NCBI GenBank assembly: GCA_026008535.1
Contig: BRKX01000003.1
Coordinates: 63,761,001-63,825,000 of the forward strand
From: Perilla frutescens
Lineage: Eukaryota; Streptophyta; Magnoliopsida; Lamiales; Lamiaceae
DNA: 64,000 bases
Direction of reading: 5' to 3'
Below, piece by piece: positions 1 to 11,226 of this stretch. A program made the translations under genes and the position numbers. Positions within the stretch are counted from its first letter, which is position 1; the number at the start of each line of letters is the position of its first letter. Under the pieces are notes generated by a model, which made no database searches, had not been told where the DNA came from, and saw only the letters and a list, made by a program, of their open reading frames with translations.

Positions 1-400
1 CTAAGAGAGAAAAATTGCATTCTAGAATTGCGCTAGGAGTACTTTGAAAATAATATGAAGTCTAAGTTGAGAGAATTATCATTATTAGAAAATAGGATAG
101 TTGATGATTTTCTGAGGTACAATGTTTAATCTTTTTCAAAAGTATATTTTAGGAAAACTCCAAAATATGATGCTATAAATAATAACATGGCCGAGACTTT
201 TAATGGTTGGATATTCGATGCATGATATAAGCCAATTATTTCTATGTTGGAAGAAATAACATTCAAGTAATGAGAAGGCTGAAATTGCATACCCCGTGTG
301 GAAGTATCTGTCTGCAAACGTTCTTAACAAAGTTCAAGAATGTTGTAAGATAATGTTCACAAATATTATAATGAACTTAATGTAAATTGCAGAAAGTAAA
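1..400 (+). pseudogene. Relic MuDR-type Mutator transposase, C-terminal part of DDE region
   Basis: Reading the plus strand in one frame gives a stretch typical of plant MuDR-class transposases just after the catalytic core: FRKTPKYDAINNNMAETFNG followed by WIFDA, a stop, then YKPIISMLEEI. In intact family members this segment reads like 'NNMCESFNSWILDARDKPIITMLE'. The frame is open upstream (KSKLRELSLLENRIVDDFL) apart from a TAA near 127-129, and meets a TGA in the WIFDA segment and a TAA near 268. It is therefore a dead fragment, cut by the left window edge, and with no visible start. The downstream bases up to the copia LTR at about 600 show only weak coding resemblance. I am fairly sure of the family and sure that it is not functional. 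Confidence 0.75.
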
Positions 401-599
401 GCACATAACAGATTGGTAATCTTGTTCGATCAATTGATCATGTCATGGGGACTTATCAAGCCCATAAGAAATAATCCACTACTCCGATGTATCATTTACT
501 TGGAATCTTACATGCAACTAACCTCACGTCACTTAATACTCTTTCTACCCGAGCACCCACTTTCGATGGATTGAACTATGAGCTCCCCTTACAGTGTAT
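401..599. other. Unassigned stretch between Mutator relic and copia LTR
   Basis: No open frame, tRNA or clear repeat border. A short run near 555-590 (RAPTFDGLNYELP on plus) faintly recalls the start of copia gag proteins but is too short to call. Confidence 0.3.
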
Positions 600-1479
600 G
601 AAAAGTGTTGCAATACACTCTAACTAGAACACTAAACTCTAGTCTAACAATGACAACCGAAACCTATATGGCTCTTAAACAATTTAGAGCTTTTGTGCAG
701 ATAGATAATTTCAGTGTAATTAATCGTTCGGTGTGTATTTCTAACAGATCTGTATCCCAAGCTATTTATAGATAAACACCATAGCCTTAACAAGGAAACA
801 AAAGTCCTAATCCTAGTCTGAAACTAATAAGGAAACTTTCCTTATAGAAACTAAACCCTTGGACTTTCCATGTTAGAACTTCTTCCATCTTTAGAGATTT
901 GCCTTGACTTCAATGGTGTGTTCTTCAAGCTGGATAAGACATTTTCTAGAATGATTTTGAATCTCCTCTTGGTTGGTAACTTTGAACAACTTCAACGATC
1001 TTGAAAGAATAATCTGGACAAAAGATGTTCATGCAAACGTTTACGAACGTTGCAATGAACATTGTTGATCTCTGAACCTTCACATCAGGCAACACAGTGG
1101 AATGTCTTATATGTTCATAAAATGACTTCTGGTTATCATTTAAGCTAGCAGCAGTACTCAACATATTTACCAATCTCAATTGTGGTACAATGCACAACTG
1201 TCTTTATCTTCAGCTCAATCCAAACTCCTTGCTTGAGCTGTCTTTAGGAAATTCAGACCACGTTCATGTACATCTTTATGAACGTTGTCTAGAATAGCAA
1301 TCATGTACTTAGAAAAACTAAATACTTAGTGATTATTCAATACCATACAGATTAATGACAATCAATCACTATAACAAGTGCAAAGTAGAGCACTTGATAA
1401 ATAAGCTTAGTGCACAGCATGGCACTAACAATCCTCATTGATGGTGTTTCACTGTTTAGTGCCCAACACAACACTAACA
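600..1479 (-). mobile_element. Copia (Sirevirus-like) 3' LTR, minus orientation
   Basis: On the minus strand an LTR-like unit begins TGTTAGTGTTGTGTTGGGCA immediately after a polypurine tract (AAGGGGGATAT, 1480-1490), the arrangement of a 3' LTR. The far border lies near 596-607, where plus reads TGTATGAAAAGTGTTGCAAT; two TG starts are possible (596 or 607), so this edge is approximate and no TSD could be confirmed. The same PPT-LTR junction style, AAGGGGGAGAT then TGTTGAG, occurs at 59479 in the second copia element, which supports the family assignment. No second LTR of this element is in the window. Confidence 0.6.
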
Positions 1480-1490
1480 ATATCCCCCTT
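1480..1490 (-). other. Polypurine tract of the left copia element
   Basis: Minus strand AAGGGGGATAT directly precedes the LTR start TGTTAGTG. This is the primer site for plus-strand DNA synthesis during reverse transcription. A second PPT-like block sits at about 1891-1900 (minus AATAGGGGGAGTATCG); several PPT-like blocks ahead of the 3' LTR are known in Sireviruses. Confidence 0.6.
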
Positions 1491-1960
1491 TGTCTTTATC
1501 TGTTGGTAAATCAGCTCCTTCATTTTTCCAGGTACAACTCTTTCGATTTTCCAAGTGTAGCTCCTTCAGTAGTAGGGACATCCACCTAGATCTTCACGAA
1601 CTTTGTTAAGAACTTCAGCTCTATTTTTTTTCTTTTTTTTCTTTTATACGTTTTCTTTTATATTCTTATAAGAGCAATGAAGATCATTAGCAATTATGAA
1701 GTAAAAAAGACAAAAGTATCATGATGGAAGAGTGCGAATGATGTAATGTTTTGAGATGAGGTAGTTACATCATTGATTACCTCATTTTGAAGCTCAATGT
1801 AAAAAGCTTCACAAAAAAAACTAAGACTCAACAAAAAGAGTCTTACAAGTATCAGAGCAAAATAGCAAATATATTTTTTGAAAAACGATACTCCCCCTAT
1901 TTTCTTGCAGGTATAGGCAAAGGAGCACCAACAAAGCTTTCATTATCCAGATTTGTCTGC
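1491..1960 (-). other. Non-coding region of the left copia element between env-like frame and LTR
   Basis: No sustained open frame on the minus strand. Contains the second PPT-like block near 1895 and T-rich runs (1623-1665 on plus). It corresponds by position to the stretch 59480-60091 in the right-hand copia element. Confidence 0.45.
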
Positions 1961-2002
1961 ATCAAATTGTGCAGACTCACTTTCTTCATTCTCAGCTTCT
2001 GT

Positions 2003-2053
2003 TTCTTCTTCTTCTTCTTCTTCTTCTTCTTCTTCTTCTTCTTCTTCTTCTTC
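2003..2053. repeat. (TTC)17 microsatellite
   Basis: Seventeen perfect TTC units on plus. On minus they give (GAA)17, the poly-Glu part of the acidic tail of the relic copia frame; the poly-Ser and poly-Phe frames on plus are shadows of this repeat. Confidence 0.95.
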
Positions 2054-2244
2054 TTTCTCGTCATCTGCATCTGTACCAGCTTCAGCTCCTTCTGCTGGTT
2101 CATCCTCCTTGTCCTCCTCTTCATCTTTTGTAGACTCCTCTTCATTATTTTAATCTTCAGTTCAGGCTGTTATACTGAGATTGCCTTTCTTTTTCTGAGT
2201 GTCTTCACTTTCCTTGACTCTTGTTTCAAGCAAGGTTTGTAAAG

Positions 2245-5200
2245 TGTAACACCCCAGATTTTTGAGTAAGGATTAGAGAATTCTTAAGCGTAATTAAGAG
2301 ATTAAGAAAGAAATTTTAATAAGGTTTAAGGAAAGTCAGATGTAAGACACGACTTTAGGGGTCATTTTTTTTGTGAAATCGTCTTTTCAAAAATTTTGAT
2401 CCTAACTTTGTTATGATCGATTTTGGTCTTGTTGGAAAGATTTTGACCTAAATAGTGTGTCAGTATTTTCAGAATTTTAATCTGAAGTCATTTGAGGTTC
2501 TAGTGATGAAAATGGTAGTAAGAAAGCAAATGAATAGTAATTTCCACGTGCATTCGTGTTTTGAGATATTTACTAAATCCTCCTCTTTGATCCGAGACTT
2601 ATTCTGTCGAGCCTATCTTATGGAAAATGACCTAAGGAATTCGTCCGCGTTCACGAATTGCTAATCCGAGGTCAATCGAACGCTCGGGAGCAAAATCTGT
2701 CAGTCTAAATAAATAGTAAAAGTAATTTTTGAAAAGAGAATGTTTTCTCGTTTCACTTCAGATGACCTCTTCTTCATCTCGAGTTAGGTTGGTTCAATAG
2801 TACTCGAGCCAATAAGTTTCTCGGTATTTTCAGATTTCATGTCTGAGGTCGTTTGGACCTCGACATCGAATAAAGCAACTTTTAACCGAGTCCGAAATTA
2901 CTTTGGCTGTATTTTTCTATTGCAATGGCTTCTCCCAGAAGCTAACCTTTTTCCCTATAAATAGAGCCCCCCTTCACTTCTTCACAACAAATTCACCATT
3001 CCTCTTCTATTCTTGAGAGAGAAAGTGAGAGAGAAAGTTGAGTCAAGGCTTCGAGTAGAGCGAGGAGCATTCTTCGTGAGTGTTCCTCCGAGGTGATGAG
3101 CGGAGTGGCGGGGAAGAGAGGCGGTGGAGGAAGGTGCTGTCGGACGGCCAGTGGCCAGACCGACCTTTGGCTTATACCGGAGGGCAAGGGCGCCGTCGGG
3201 AAGCAGGCGGCTCTGCCGCAGCTGTGACTTGACGAGATGCCGACGCTAGGCACTTTCTTTCGACGCACTCGACTACTTCTATTCTTTTTTGTTGACCTTG
3301 AATCCTATTTCTTTCTTGTTCTTTTAAATTTTGCATTTTATTTCTGTTGTTCGTTGTTGTTGTTGTTATTTGGCGTTGTTATCATTTATTTCGTTAATTT
3401 CGTTTAAATCCATTTAAGTTTTGTATTTCTATTACCGTCGTCATTTCTGAGTTAATAGCATGCATGTCGTTATTGTGTGGATTTCAAGTAATCAAGCATG
3501 CTCTTTTTATTTTCAAATGTTGAAGTGTTCGTCGATCTCCATCAAAATGTTTTCCAGTTCAAGAAACCTTGAAATCGTAGAAGTCCAGATCCACTGCACC
3601 GCGGAGAACCCAGCCAGTGCTGGGGTACCCCCTCAGCTAAGGACACCTTGCGGTCACGGAGTGCCCCGCCGGCGTGGGGTACCCTTGCCCCATTGGCGCT
3701 GGGTCCTCCGCCGGTGCAGCGAACATTGTTTTGTGGGCCGCTGGCACTAGTGTCCTATTTCTAAGTCTATTTCGAAAAAGTTTTGGGTCCTTCCAATCTT
3801 TAATCCTAGAATTTTATCAAATTCTAAATTCGTACAATCTATAGTAAAGTCTTAGTTAAGGATAGAAGGGTTTAATTCCGATTTAAGTTCCATTAGAACT
3901 TAGGATCTTCGAATAGATCGCTAAGTCGATAATCAGCTTTTGTAGGAAAAGACAAACCCTGTGGAGACCCGAGAAATGACTTACAGCTTGTTACTTCATC
4001 CTCTGCTCCGTGATCGAGGTGGGTAATTCTATACTTATCTATTGTTTGAGCTAATAAGCTCTAGAAGCATGATAGGGCAAGATAAAATATCCAATTAAAT
4101 ATTTTACTCTGCCTGATTGATCTCTGTACAAAGGAAAGAAGAAAGGAATGATGTTATTTTGAAGCATTATTGTTAATTGAGTTGTTAAGCATGTTTAGAT
4201 ATGTTATAAATGTTTAGCATGAGTTATTGAGAACTGCTTATTTGTTACAATAAGTTATATATATATGATCATGATCTTGAGATTGATGTTGATATTTTGC
4301 TAAAGATTGTATAGATGAGTAATGCCTTCTAAAGTAGTATTAAAATCCCCTGTAGGCTTTGAAATCATGTTTGATTCAAAGGATTAGTCCCAGACATTAT
4401 ACTCTAGGCCTGATTATGCTTGCAATGCTAAGAAAGGGAGGATTATATTATTAGATCCCTTATAAGCTATGAGATCATGTTGATGATTGAAGGATTAGTC
4501 CTAGATATTTTGCACTAGGCTTGATTATGCTAGCAAAGTTAAGGAAGGAAGGATTGTATCATTTGATTAACCAGGATTATGAGCTCAAAAGATTGTGATT
4601 CTAAATTACCAGGATGTGATCCTTGATCACTAAGGGAGTCACTGCTGGGTAACCCCCTCACATATTTAGTAGGGTATTTGAGATAATCCTTCTCTTATCC
4701 TAAGGCATGCCTAAGGGTGCAGTAGATATCAGGTTTGAGCCAGAAAGGGCCCAAAGGAAAAAAGAAAAGGTTTTGCGGATATGGAGAGAGCTTTTGCATT
4801 TTGCTCTCTATATACCGCCAGTTGTTGATTGGATATTTCTAAAGTTTATCAAAGAGTTTTTATTAAAACCCACTGAGTACATTAGTGCTCACACCCTCTT
4901 TTTCAAATGTTTTTTAGGTTAAGATGCTGAGGATATTGGTGGTTGTGGATGTGAGTTGGCTGCTGGGATCTTTTTATGATAATATAAGTATTTGAACCCA
5001 CTATAAATTCTGCTACTCTGATACATTTTATCACTAGACTTACTGTTTTTATTCGAGATTCTATGAACATCTCCCAGACATGATTATATATTGATTCTTA
5101 TTAAGTTATATCTATGATTCTTGAATTATGTTTACCTTCCACCCATGAAGAGGCTTGAGTGTATTTGGTTCTGTTTATTCACTTTGATCTATGAATGGGT

Positions 5201-5369
5201 CTATACTTGTTGGTATCTGATTAATTAGCCTTATTCCGTTCGTTACACTTTGCAATGTATAATTCCTTCTTTGAACCCTTCTTTGTTAATCTTCCACTTA
5301 TTATATTAATCCCTTAATTAACACCTCGTCCCCATTAATTAATCCTCCTCTCGGGACCGGACTGTTACA
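2245..5369 (+). mobile_element. Solo LTR, copy 1 of a 3.1 kb Ty3/gypsy (Tekay/Del-like) family
   Basis: Starts TGTAACACCCCAGATTTTTG and ends GGGACCGGACTGTTACA, flanked by a perfect 5-bp duplication TAAAG (2240-2244 and 5370-5374). Two more copies share the ends and interior (14101-17232 and 55213-58299). Long LTRs opening TGTAACA and closing TGTTACA are usual for Tekay/Del chromoviruses, but no internal domains remain to prove this. Inside: a TATA-like run near 2957 (CCTATAAATAGAGCC), GC-rich pockets at 3090-3270 and 3595-3735, and a 3' part with the conserved block CCACTGAGTACATTAGTGCT near 4870. The copy arose by LTR-LTR recombination. The reading frames in its GC-rich parts are not genes. 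Confidence 0.88.
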
Positions 5370-5660
5370 TAAAGGTTGGTCTTTCTCTATAGAAGGCTTT
5401 GCAAATTCCTCATTCTGAAGAAGTTCATGTAGAAGTTCTTGAACTTTCTTCCTCTCAGCAGCATGGTCTAGAGTATTTTGAGCATGAAAGGCAATGCAGC
5501 CTTGCAGATATACAATTATTCTTTGATGCACGAAGACTATAGGAGTGGAGGGTGCTGATGCATACGATGAACCCCTTGGGACTGGCAAATTTATGAAATT
5601 AGATGCACAGATGCTCTTTTGATGAAGACGACAGATCAGTAGAAACTTTCATGCTAAGAT

Positions 5661-5909
5661 CGAGCGATGTACGTTGTGACGCGTGATCATGGCCCATTAA
5701 AGATTTTTATTATTTAACTTCTGCTGTATTAATATTAAATGTTTTATATTTTAATAAAAGTAACATCCCTTCTTTAATATTTTTATTAGTTTATTTTATG
5801 AAAATTGAGGCGTGACAAGTAGTCATTCTTTGTTCAAATAACTAAAAAATATCATAAATTATTAGTGCAATTGAAATTGATGAGAATTAACTATGGAAAT
5901 TAAGAGTAG
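5661..5909. other. AT-rich flank between relic copia frame and Athila-like element
   Basis: No open frame; AT-rich with TTTTATTA runs. The last five bases, AGTAG (5905-5909), are the probable target duplication of the gypsy element that follows. Confidence 0.4.
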
Positions 5910-7855
5910 TGATAAGTCCATTTATTTCGCATTTTTATGGGCATTTTATTCACTCTAAATGTCCTTTTCAGTCTGTTTTTGAGTCGAAAAGAATCAGGTT
6001 GTGGTCAAGAGCATTTCAGAGGTTGAGTCTGGTAAAAGAGACATTTTATGCCTAATTATTCAAACTTATCTAAACACCATAAACATCACTTAGAGGCACA
6101 AGGAACTTCTTCAACATTCGTCCAATATTCAGGAAGCAGAATTGGCACAAAGCCAATGATGAACCTGACTAGATGATGCCATGCCCACATTGCTCGGTAG
6201 ACTCGACCAAAGGCCTGAAATGGACACATGCAGAATTTTTAGGAATCGATCAAGTCAAAGGAGGCGTGAGAGATAGATATAAATTTGAGAACAGTTGGTG
6301 CCAAGTTGGATTGTTGGAGAGGCCTGGCGATGAAGAGATAAACTCAATCCCTGAAAAATAGGGATTTGATCAACAAACAGGATAAGCCTTATCCAGTCAG
6401 GTACAGAGGGCACGCCAGACCCGAAATGCAATTGAAGACCCCCGCTTGTGGGGGGATTTGAATTCAGATTGTAATCTATTTAAGCTAGTTTCATTTTCTG
6501 GAAATGGAGTTCGAAACACTGATACAATATTTCATTTTCTACACTTTAAATTATCATTTTATTTTTGTAAGCTGCCAAGGCAACGAGCACAATCCAATAG
6601 GCTTTATGCCTTTGGGATTTAGGAACCGTTTTGATGCTCAATGTTGGTGTTGAGTCTTTAATCAATTTAATTCAGTAAGTTCTATACTTTAATTTATGTC
6701 TTTAAATTTTGCAAGTTTAATTTCAACTAGCATGCTTGGCTAGATCTTTAATTCTGTTGTTTGAATGATAGGAAATGGTTTAAGTAAAATTGGACTCGTG
6801 AGGCTGAAATGGGCATAGTAATACATGAAAGGTTTCTACTGATTCTTAGCCTTGTTCCACGTGAGTGTATGTCTGAAATGCCCAATGTGGCTGATCACTA
6901 AGGTTGGCAATTTTGGCCCGGCCCGGCCCGCTTTTCGGGCCGGGCCGGGCTAAAAAAATTAGGCCCGAACTATTTTTGGGCTGGGCCGGGTATTAAAAAA
7001 ATTGGCCCGAAATAATTTGGCCCGGCGCCCAGTCCGAAAATGAAAGAAGCCCGAACGGGCCGAGCTTTTTGGCCCAAAACAAGGAAAATTACACTAAGCC
7101 TGCGGGCGGCCGGGCCGGGCCTCAAAAAAATAGGCCCAAAAGTAATTTCGGCCCGGGCCTCACAAAAAATGGCCCGAAATTTTTCAGGCCGGGCCCGAAT
7201 TTTGCAAACAGTCCGAATTTTCAGGTTGGGCCGGGCCGGGCCGCCCGAATTGCCACCTCTACTAATCACTCATTAGACATAGAGAGCACACCACTATTAA
7301 TTGAATTGATGAATCGTGACTGTGTGTTGATTCATATAGTAATAAGGGAATCGGTGGGTTGTTATGGGTACACGAGAAATCGGTAAATACAATAAACTTG
7401 GGTTCATCTAGGGCACACTGCTGTCTATTCATTTACATTTCTTTAGGGAACCGGGGGGATGGGTGATAGGTTAGGGGTTTACTTGACGAGGAATCACTTT
7501 TAAGCCTAATATGAAAGGATGAATAAGAAGATGCAGAGAGTAATTCGGTCTCCATAACTGGATGACTTAGTAATGCATGAAAATCGGTGTGCCCATGATC
7601 GAGTAGTTTAGACTGAAACCAAATTCTAGTTCAAATACTGGAACCTTTTATTATTTGATATTCTCTTTAGTTTTATTTTGCAGATTTAATTTCAGTAAGG
7701 TGACAACAGAACCAACCCCCTTTTGTGATTGGTTACTTGAAGGTGGAATCACATTAGCTCTCTGTGGGATCGACTCGTACTCACGAGCTAACTACGCTCG
7801 CTGTGGGCATAGGAGCATTACAAATTTATTTTGAGCGCAAAATGACTGCGCGTCC
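5910..7855 (+). repeat. 5' LTR of the Athila-like element
   Basis: Begins TGATAAGTCCATTTATTTCG; matches 13626-14100 plus 17233-18314 almost base for base. The 3' border is at 7854-7856 (GCGCGTCCA here, GCGCGTTA in the 3' LTR), so the terminal CA is conserved only in this copy. Contains the hAT MITE at 6899-7261, which is absent from the 3' LTR. A standard primer-binding site after the border was not recognised. Confidence 0.8.
6899..7261. mobile_element. hAT-like MITE, 363 bp, GGGCC-rich
   Basis: Inserted into the 5' LTR; the 3' LTR at about 17725 shows the empty site. Terminal inverted repeats TAAGGTTGGCAATTTTGG and, read inward from the right, TAGAGGTGGCAATTCGG. Flanks CTGATCAC (6891-6898) and CTAATCAC (7262-7269) form an 8-bp TSD with one mismatch, the hAT length. 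The body is built from repeated GGCCCGGCCCG and GGCCCGAA units, giving strong self-complementarity. Overlapping frames here on both strands are by-products of the repeat. Confidence 0.85.
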
Positions 7856-8177
7856 AGTGATTTTACTTTTCAAGCTTGTGTTCCTGGAAGTTGATGCCCA
7901 GGACCTTTTATTAGAAGGAAGAAGGCACCAACAAAAAGGTGTAACAAGTGACTGATACTATTCGCGTGCCCATTCTGGAGAAAATTGATGTGATCACGGG
8001 CATAGCGAGGACCATATCTGAACCAGAGCACGCTGTGCCTCAACAACATGGCTGGTGAGTAGGTGCGACTCACCATGAGAGAGTAGTCTTTCTGACTACT
8101 CTGAATTTGTGCATGATGGCATTACAATCCCTGAAAAAGCTGGAACATGCTAGCTAAATGCAAGCTTCATTTAAATT
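7856..8177 (+). other. Leader of the Athila-like element
   Basis: Untranslated stretch between 5' LTR and gag. No convincing complement to a tRNA 3' end was seen. Confidence 0.4.
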
Positions 8178-11143
8178 TTGCCCAAGTTCCATGAGATACC
8201 TGGTGAAGATCTACAAAGACATCTTCAAGACTTTGAAATGGTGTGCCCAACTCAACATACAGAAAGGAACTTGGAAGAGTACATTAGACTCTTGTCCTTT
8301 CCATTTACACTGCAGGATGGGGCACGAGAGTGGTTTTATACCATTTCCACGGGCAGTGTGACCACATGGAGCCAATTACAACATAAATTTTTGGAGAAGT
8401 ATTTTTCTGTGGTGAGAGTGCAGGCCATGCGAAGGAAGATTGGTGTTTGTTATTTATTTTCACCTAAACTGCAAGTGTACAGTGAGGATTATAGAACAGC
8501 GGTGAACAAGGTCGAATCCACAGAGACTTAAATTCTAATTACTAGTTATTCTATCTATCCTAACTCTGCTATCTAGACTATCCAAAGTTTAGAAGTTTTA
8601 AACAAATAAAATAAAATTAATAAATAACTTGCAGAACTAATTTCACAGCAGATAAAGTTGCAGAGAAGAATTATCAAAGAGAAAAGCGTATTCTAGGATT
8701 GAACACTCATCAAATACTCCATCTTATTACTAATTCAATAACTATGCCTCTGTTGGGATTTTAATCACACTAGAGCAACCACTTAGCTATTCATAACCCC
8801 TTCTCAGAGAATTAAGAACGTTGATTACATTATGAATAACAATGTCTCCATTCATTATCTACAATACAATTCCTCAATGATCCAAAGGTTTAAACGCTCT
8901 CACCAATAATCTCAACTCTCTCGAGTGGTATTAATTACTATGTTAATTATTCTATTCTAGTGTTGAAACTCCTCTCTCGATTTATGAATCAACACAACAA
9001 ATCACATCAATTAATGGCCAATCAATTAACATAAATAATTACAGCCCAAGAACAATTAAAGTGCAATAAAAATCACAGTCATATAATTGGAATTAATAAT
9101 AAGATTTCATAAATGAATCATGAATCAACCCTAGAATACTAGGGTTGAGTTGTTCATAATGAAATAAACAAAAGAATTCAAATTCAGGATGTTCATGGCT
9201 AGACAAGAATTAAACTGAATAAAATCCGGAAGAATAAATCTGTCTCTAATCTTGACTTGCTTGAAATTCTCTGGCGTGTTCTTCGTGATGCTTCTTCTCC
9301 ACAGCAAACCTCTGTTTCAAAATTAGGGTATGATAATTTATGTTCAATTTTCACCCAAACATAATCCTTTTATACCAAGTTAGGAAAAAGCCCAAAAACA
9401 AAGTGGAAATCGGAAAAAGCCTGCTTCAGTCGCGACCAGAGTCGCGACCCCTCCGCCAGCAAATTGGCTCGCGAATCCACATGGCATGACGTAGTGCCAC
9501 GTGGCCTAAAATTTGTGAGCTTCACCTAATTCGTGACCGGGGTCGTGAATTTTCTTCATATGCACCCCGCCTCTGTCGTGACACTGCAGAATTAAACTCA
9601 TAGGGATTCGTGACCCTGCAGTCGCGACCGAGTCGCGGATAGGGCTCGCGGATCTTTGCACGCTTGGTTCCATCCCGTTTTTCTCGATCATTATCTTCAT
9701 GTACTCCCTCAGGACTCCACCTTCACTTCTATCCTTTGAAGCATCCAAAATTGATGAACAAACCTGCAAAATACAACAAAAATGACCAACTCCCAAAAAC
9801 TCGGGAAACTCAAATAAACTGAGATAAAACACATTTAAATTATATAAAACTCGACACAAGTGTATCAAAAATAGTGTAAAATCTCAGTTTATCAATTGGA
9901 AGTATCAAAATGGGTATAAATCAGTCATTTTATGACTATTGTGAACGCTTCCAAATGCTGCTTGTGAAATGCCCACAACATCAAGTCCCTGACTATGATT
10001 TGATCCATTTTTCACTACAGGACTGAGGGCACACGAAAGGATACTAGTGAACATTTCTTGTGGGGGATCAATATTGAACAAATTTCCTAAAGATGTATTC
10101 AGATTATTTGCTGATATGGCTGAAGATAGTAAGGAAGATAGAGATGAAGGCATCCAGCAAGCGAATGAGTTGGGAAAATATTCAGCTGCAGAGGCCATGA
10201 TAGAAAAATTTTGTGAAAGGATTCAGTAAACTATTAGTGATGTGGGCACAGCAAAAGAGCCCAGATCTTATGAAAATTACAAGAGCATGACCCGCTTCAC
10301 TAATGAATGCACAACTATGCAAGGAAATATTGAGGAAGTGAATGCAGTATGGGGCAAAACAACTACCAAATGCATTTAGACCCAAGTTCTCAAGCATTTA
10401 AGCCATGTTGGAGGGATGAAGAAAGTTGTAGCTATAACTGGGCATCCCAGCAACATCCACAACTCATGCAGCAACCTCAACAGCCCCAGAGACAAGGACC
10501 ATCCTTGGAAGAATTAATCCAGAGCATGGCATAAGAAAATGAGTGATTCAAGCAGGAGACGAGAGTTGAAATGAACCATATTGGAGCTCAAATTTCTCAA
10601 TTGGTTGAGGCTATTTCTAAACTTGAAGAACAACATGAGAAAGTTCATTCTCAAATGGAGGTGAGCCCATATGAAAGTGTTAATGATATGAACTTGCAGA
10701 ATGCCATGGTTCAGCCAGTGCCCATAGGACAACAAGATTCTGCGGATGTTGTGCCCACACCGAAAGATGAAGTCATATTCAAGAAGTTGACAAAGACAGA
10801 ATCCGATAAAGATAGACATGATATCAGCACCAAACCTATAAAATCCAAACTAAGAATTTACATTTTACCTCCTTTTCCTGGGAGGCTCGTGAATGGTTTT
10901 ACCAAAGAAAGAGAAGAAGGTGTTAGATATTTGAGTAACATCGAGAAGTTGTGTGAACCAAATGAGAGGGCTGACCAAGGATATCTTATTTTCAAGAAAC
11001 CTGCAGAGAAGGGCACAACAATAGAGAAGCAAGCAGATGAGATCGAAGAGCCCATAAGAGAAAAATCAAAGATTATCAAAAATCCTCCATTTTCTTATGA
11101 ATTTGGCCAAATAACAAGGAAGAAGAAAGGAAAATCATTCTGA
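8178..11143 (+). pseudogene. Athila-like gag, interrupted and frame-broken
   Basis: The 8178-8443 part (MPKFHEIPGEDLQRHLQDFE, later LLSFPFTLQDGAREWFYTIS and TWSQLQHKFLEKYF) is the retrotransposon gag domain of plant gypsy elements. It is cut by a solo LTR at 8444-9894. It continues at 9895 with the usual YDYCERFQMLLVKCPQHQVP segment, then changes frame several times: TGA at about 10022, then KFPKDVFRLFADMAEDSKED, a stop near 10228, then a third frame from 10349 holding the Gln-rich linker (HPQLMQQPQQPQRQGPSLEE) and, from 10571 to 11143, a coiled-coil-like MNHIGAQISQLVEAISKLEE and a charged tail. Gag would form the particle shell; this copy cannot. No zinc knuckle is visible, as is common in Athila. 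Confidence 0.75.
8444..9894 (-). mobile_element. Solo LTR (1451 bp) of another gypsy-like family inside gag
   Basis: Flanked by a perfect 5-bp duplication ATTGG (8439-8443 and 9895-9899). Plus strand begins TGTTTGTTATTTATTTTCAC and ends CAGTTTATCA; on minus it begins TGATAAACTGAGATTTTACA. Removing it restores continuity of the gag reading around the insertion. Contains several TCGCGACC motifs (9430-9470, 9605-9650), a pattern familiar from LTRs of Tat/Athila-type elements; orientation minus is inferred from that resemblance and is the least certain part. The 120-codon minus frame at 9506-9868 is not supported as a gene. Confidence 0.8.
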
Positions 11144-11226
11144 AAAATTTTCAAAAAGTGGACGGAAATATTCCACTACCTGAGGCCATACACCATGACC
11201 TTCATTATGCTCACTCCTAGGAGGAA

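Larger units (their letters stand above)
1963..5660 (-). pseudogene. Envelope-like/transposon-protein frame of the left copia element, split by a solo LTR
   Basis: The minus strand from about 5660 to 5375 reads a continuous frame including NFINLPVPRGSSYASAPSTP and ERKKVQELLHELLQNEEFAK. It is then interrupted exactly at the 5-bp TSD of the 3.1 kb solo LTR (2245-5369). Frame is kept across the two TSD borders, and it resumes at 2244 with QTLLETRVKESEDTQ, meets two stops, and ends in a very acidic tail rich in Glu encoded by a GAA run (2003-2053). Position (between pol and 3' LTR) and a charged C-terminus match the envelope-like third frame of Sirevirus-type copia elements; sequence-level homology to the right-hand copy (60092-62047) is not obvious in this C-terminal part. 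Non-functional: insertion plus stops. Function of such proteins is unknown. Confidence 0.5.

Noticed and set aside
540..600. Copia gag start (RAPTFDGLNYELP)
   Set aside because: Only about 13 residues, no continuation, and on the wrong strand for the adjacent minus-strand copia element.
1787..2242. Poly-Phe, poly-Ser and poly-Lys open frames
   Set aside because: All are by-products of the (TTC)17 repeat; the informative frame is the acidic one on minus that continues the relic copia protein.
6970..7386. Overlapping GC-rich frames of about 80-105 codons on both strands
   Set aside because: They lie inside the GGGCC-repeat hAT MITE and read its repeats; no homology expected and the empty site is seen in the other LTR.
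9506..9868. 120-codon minus-strand frame
   Set aside because: Lies wholly within a solo LTR flanked by ATTGG; no recognised domain.
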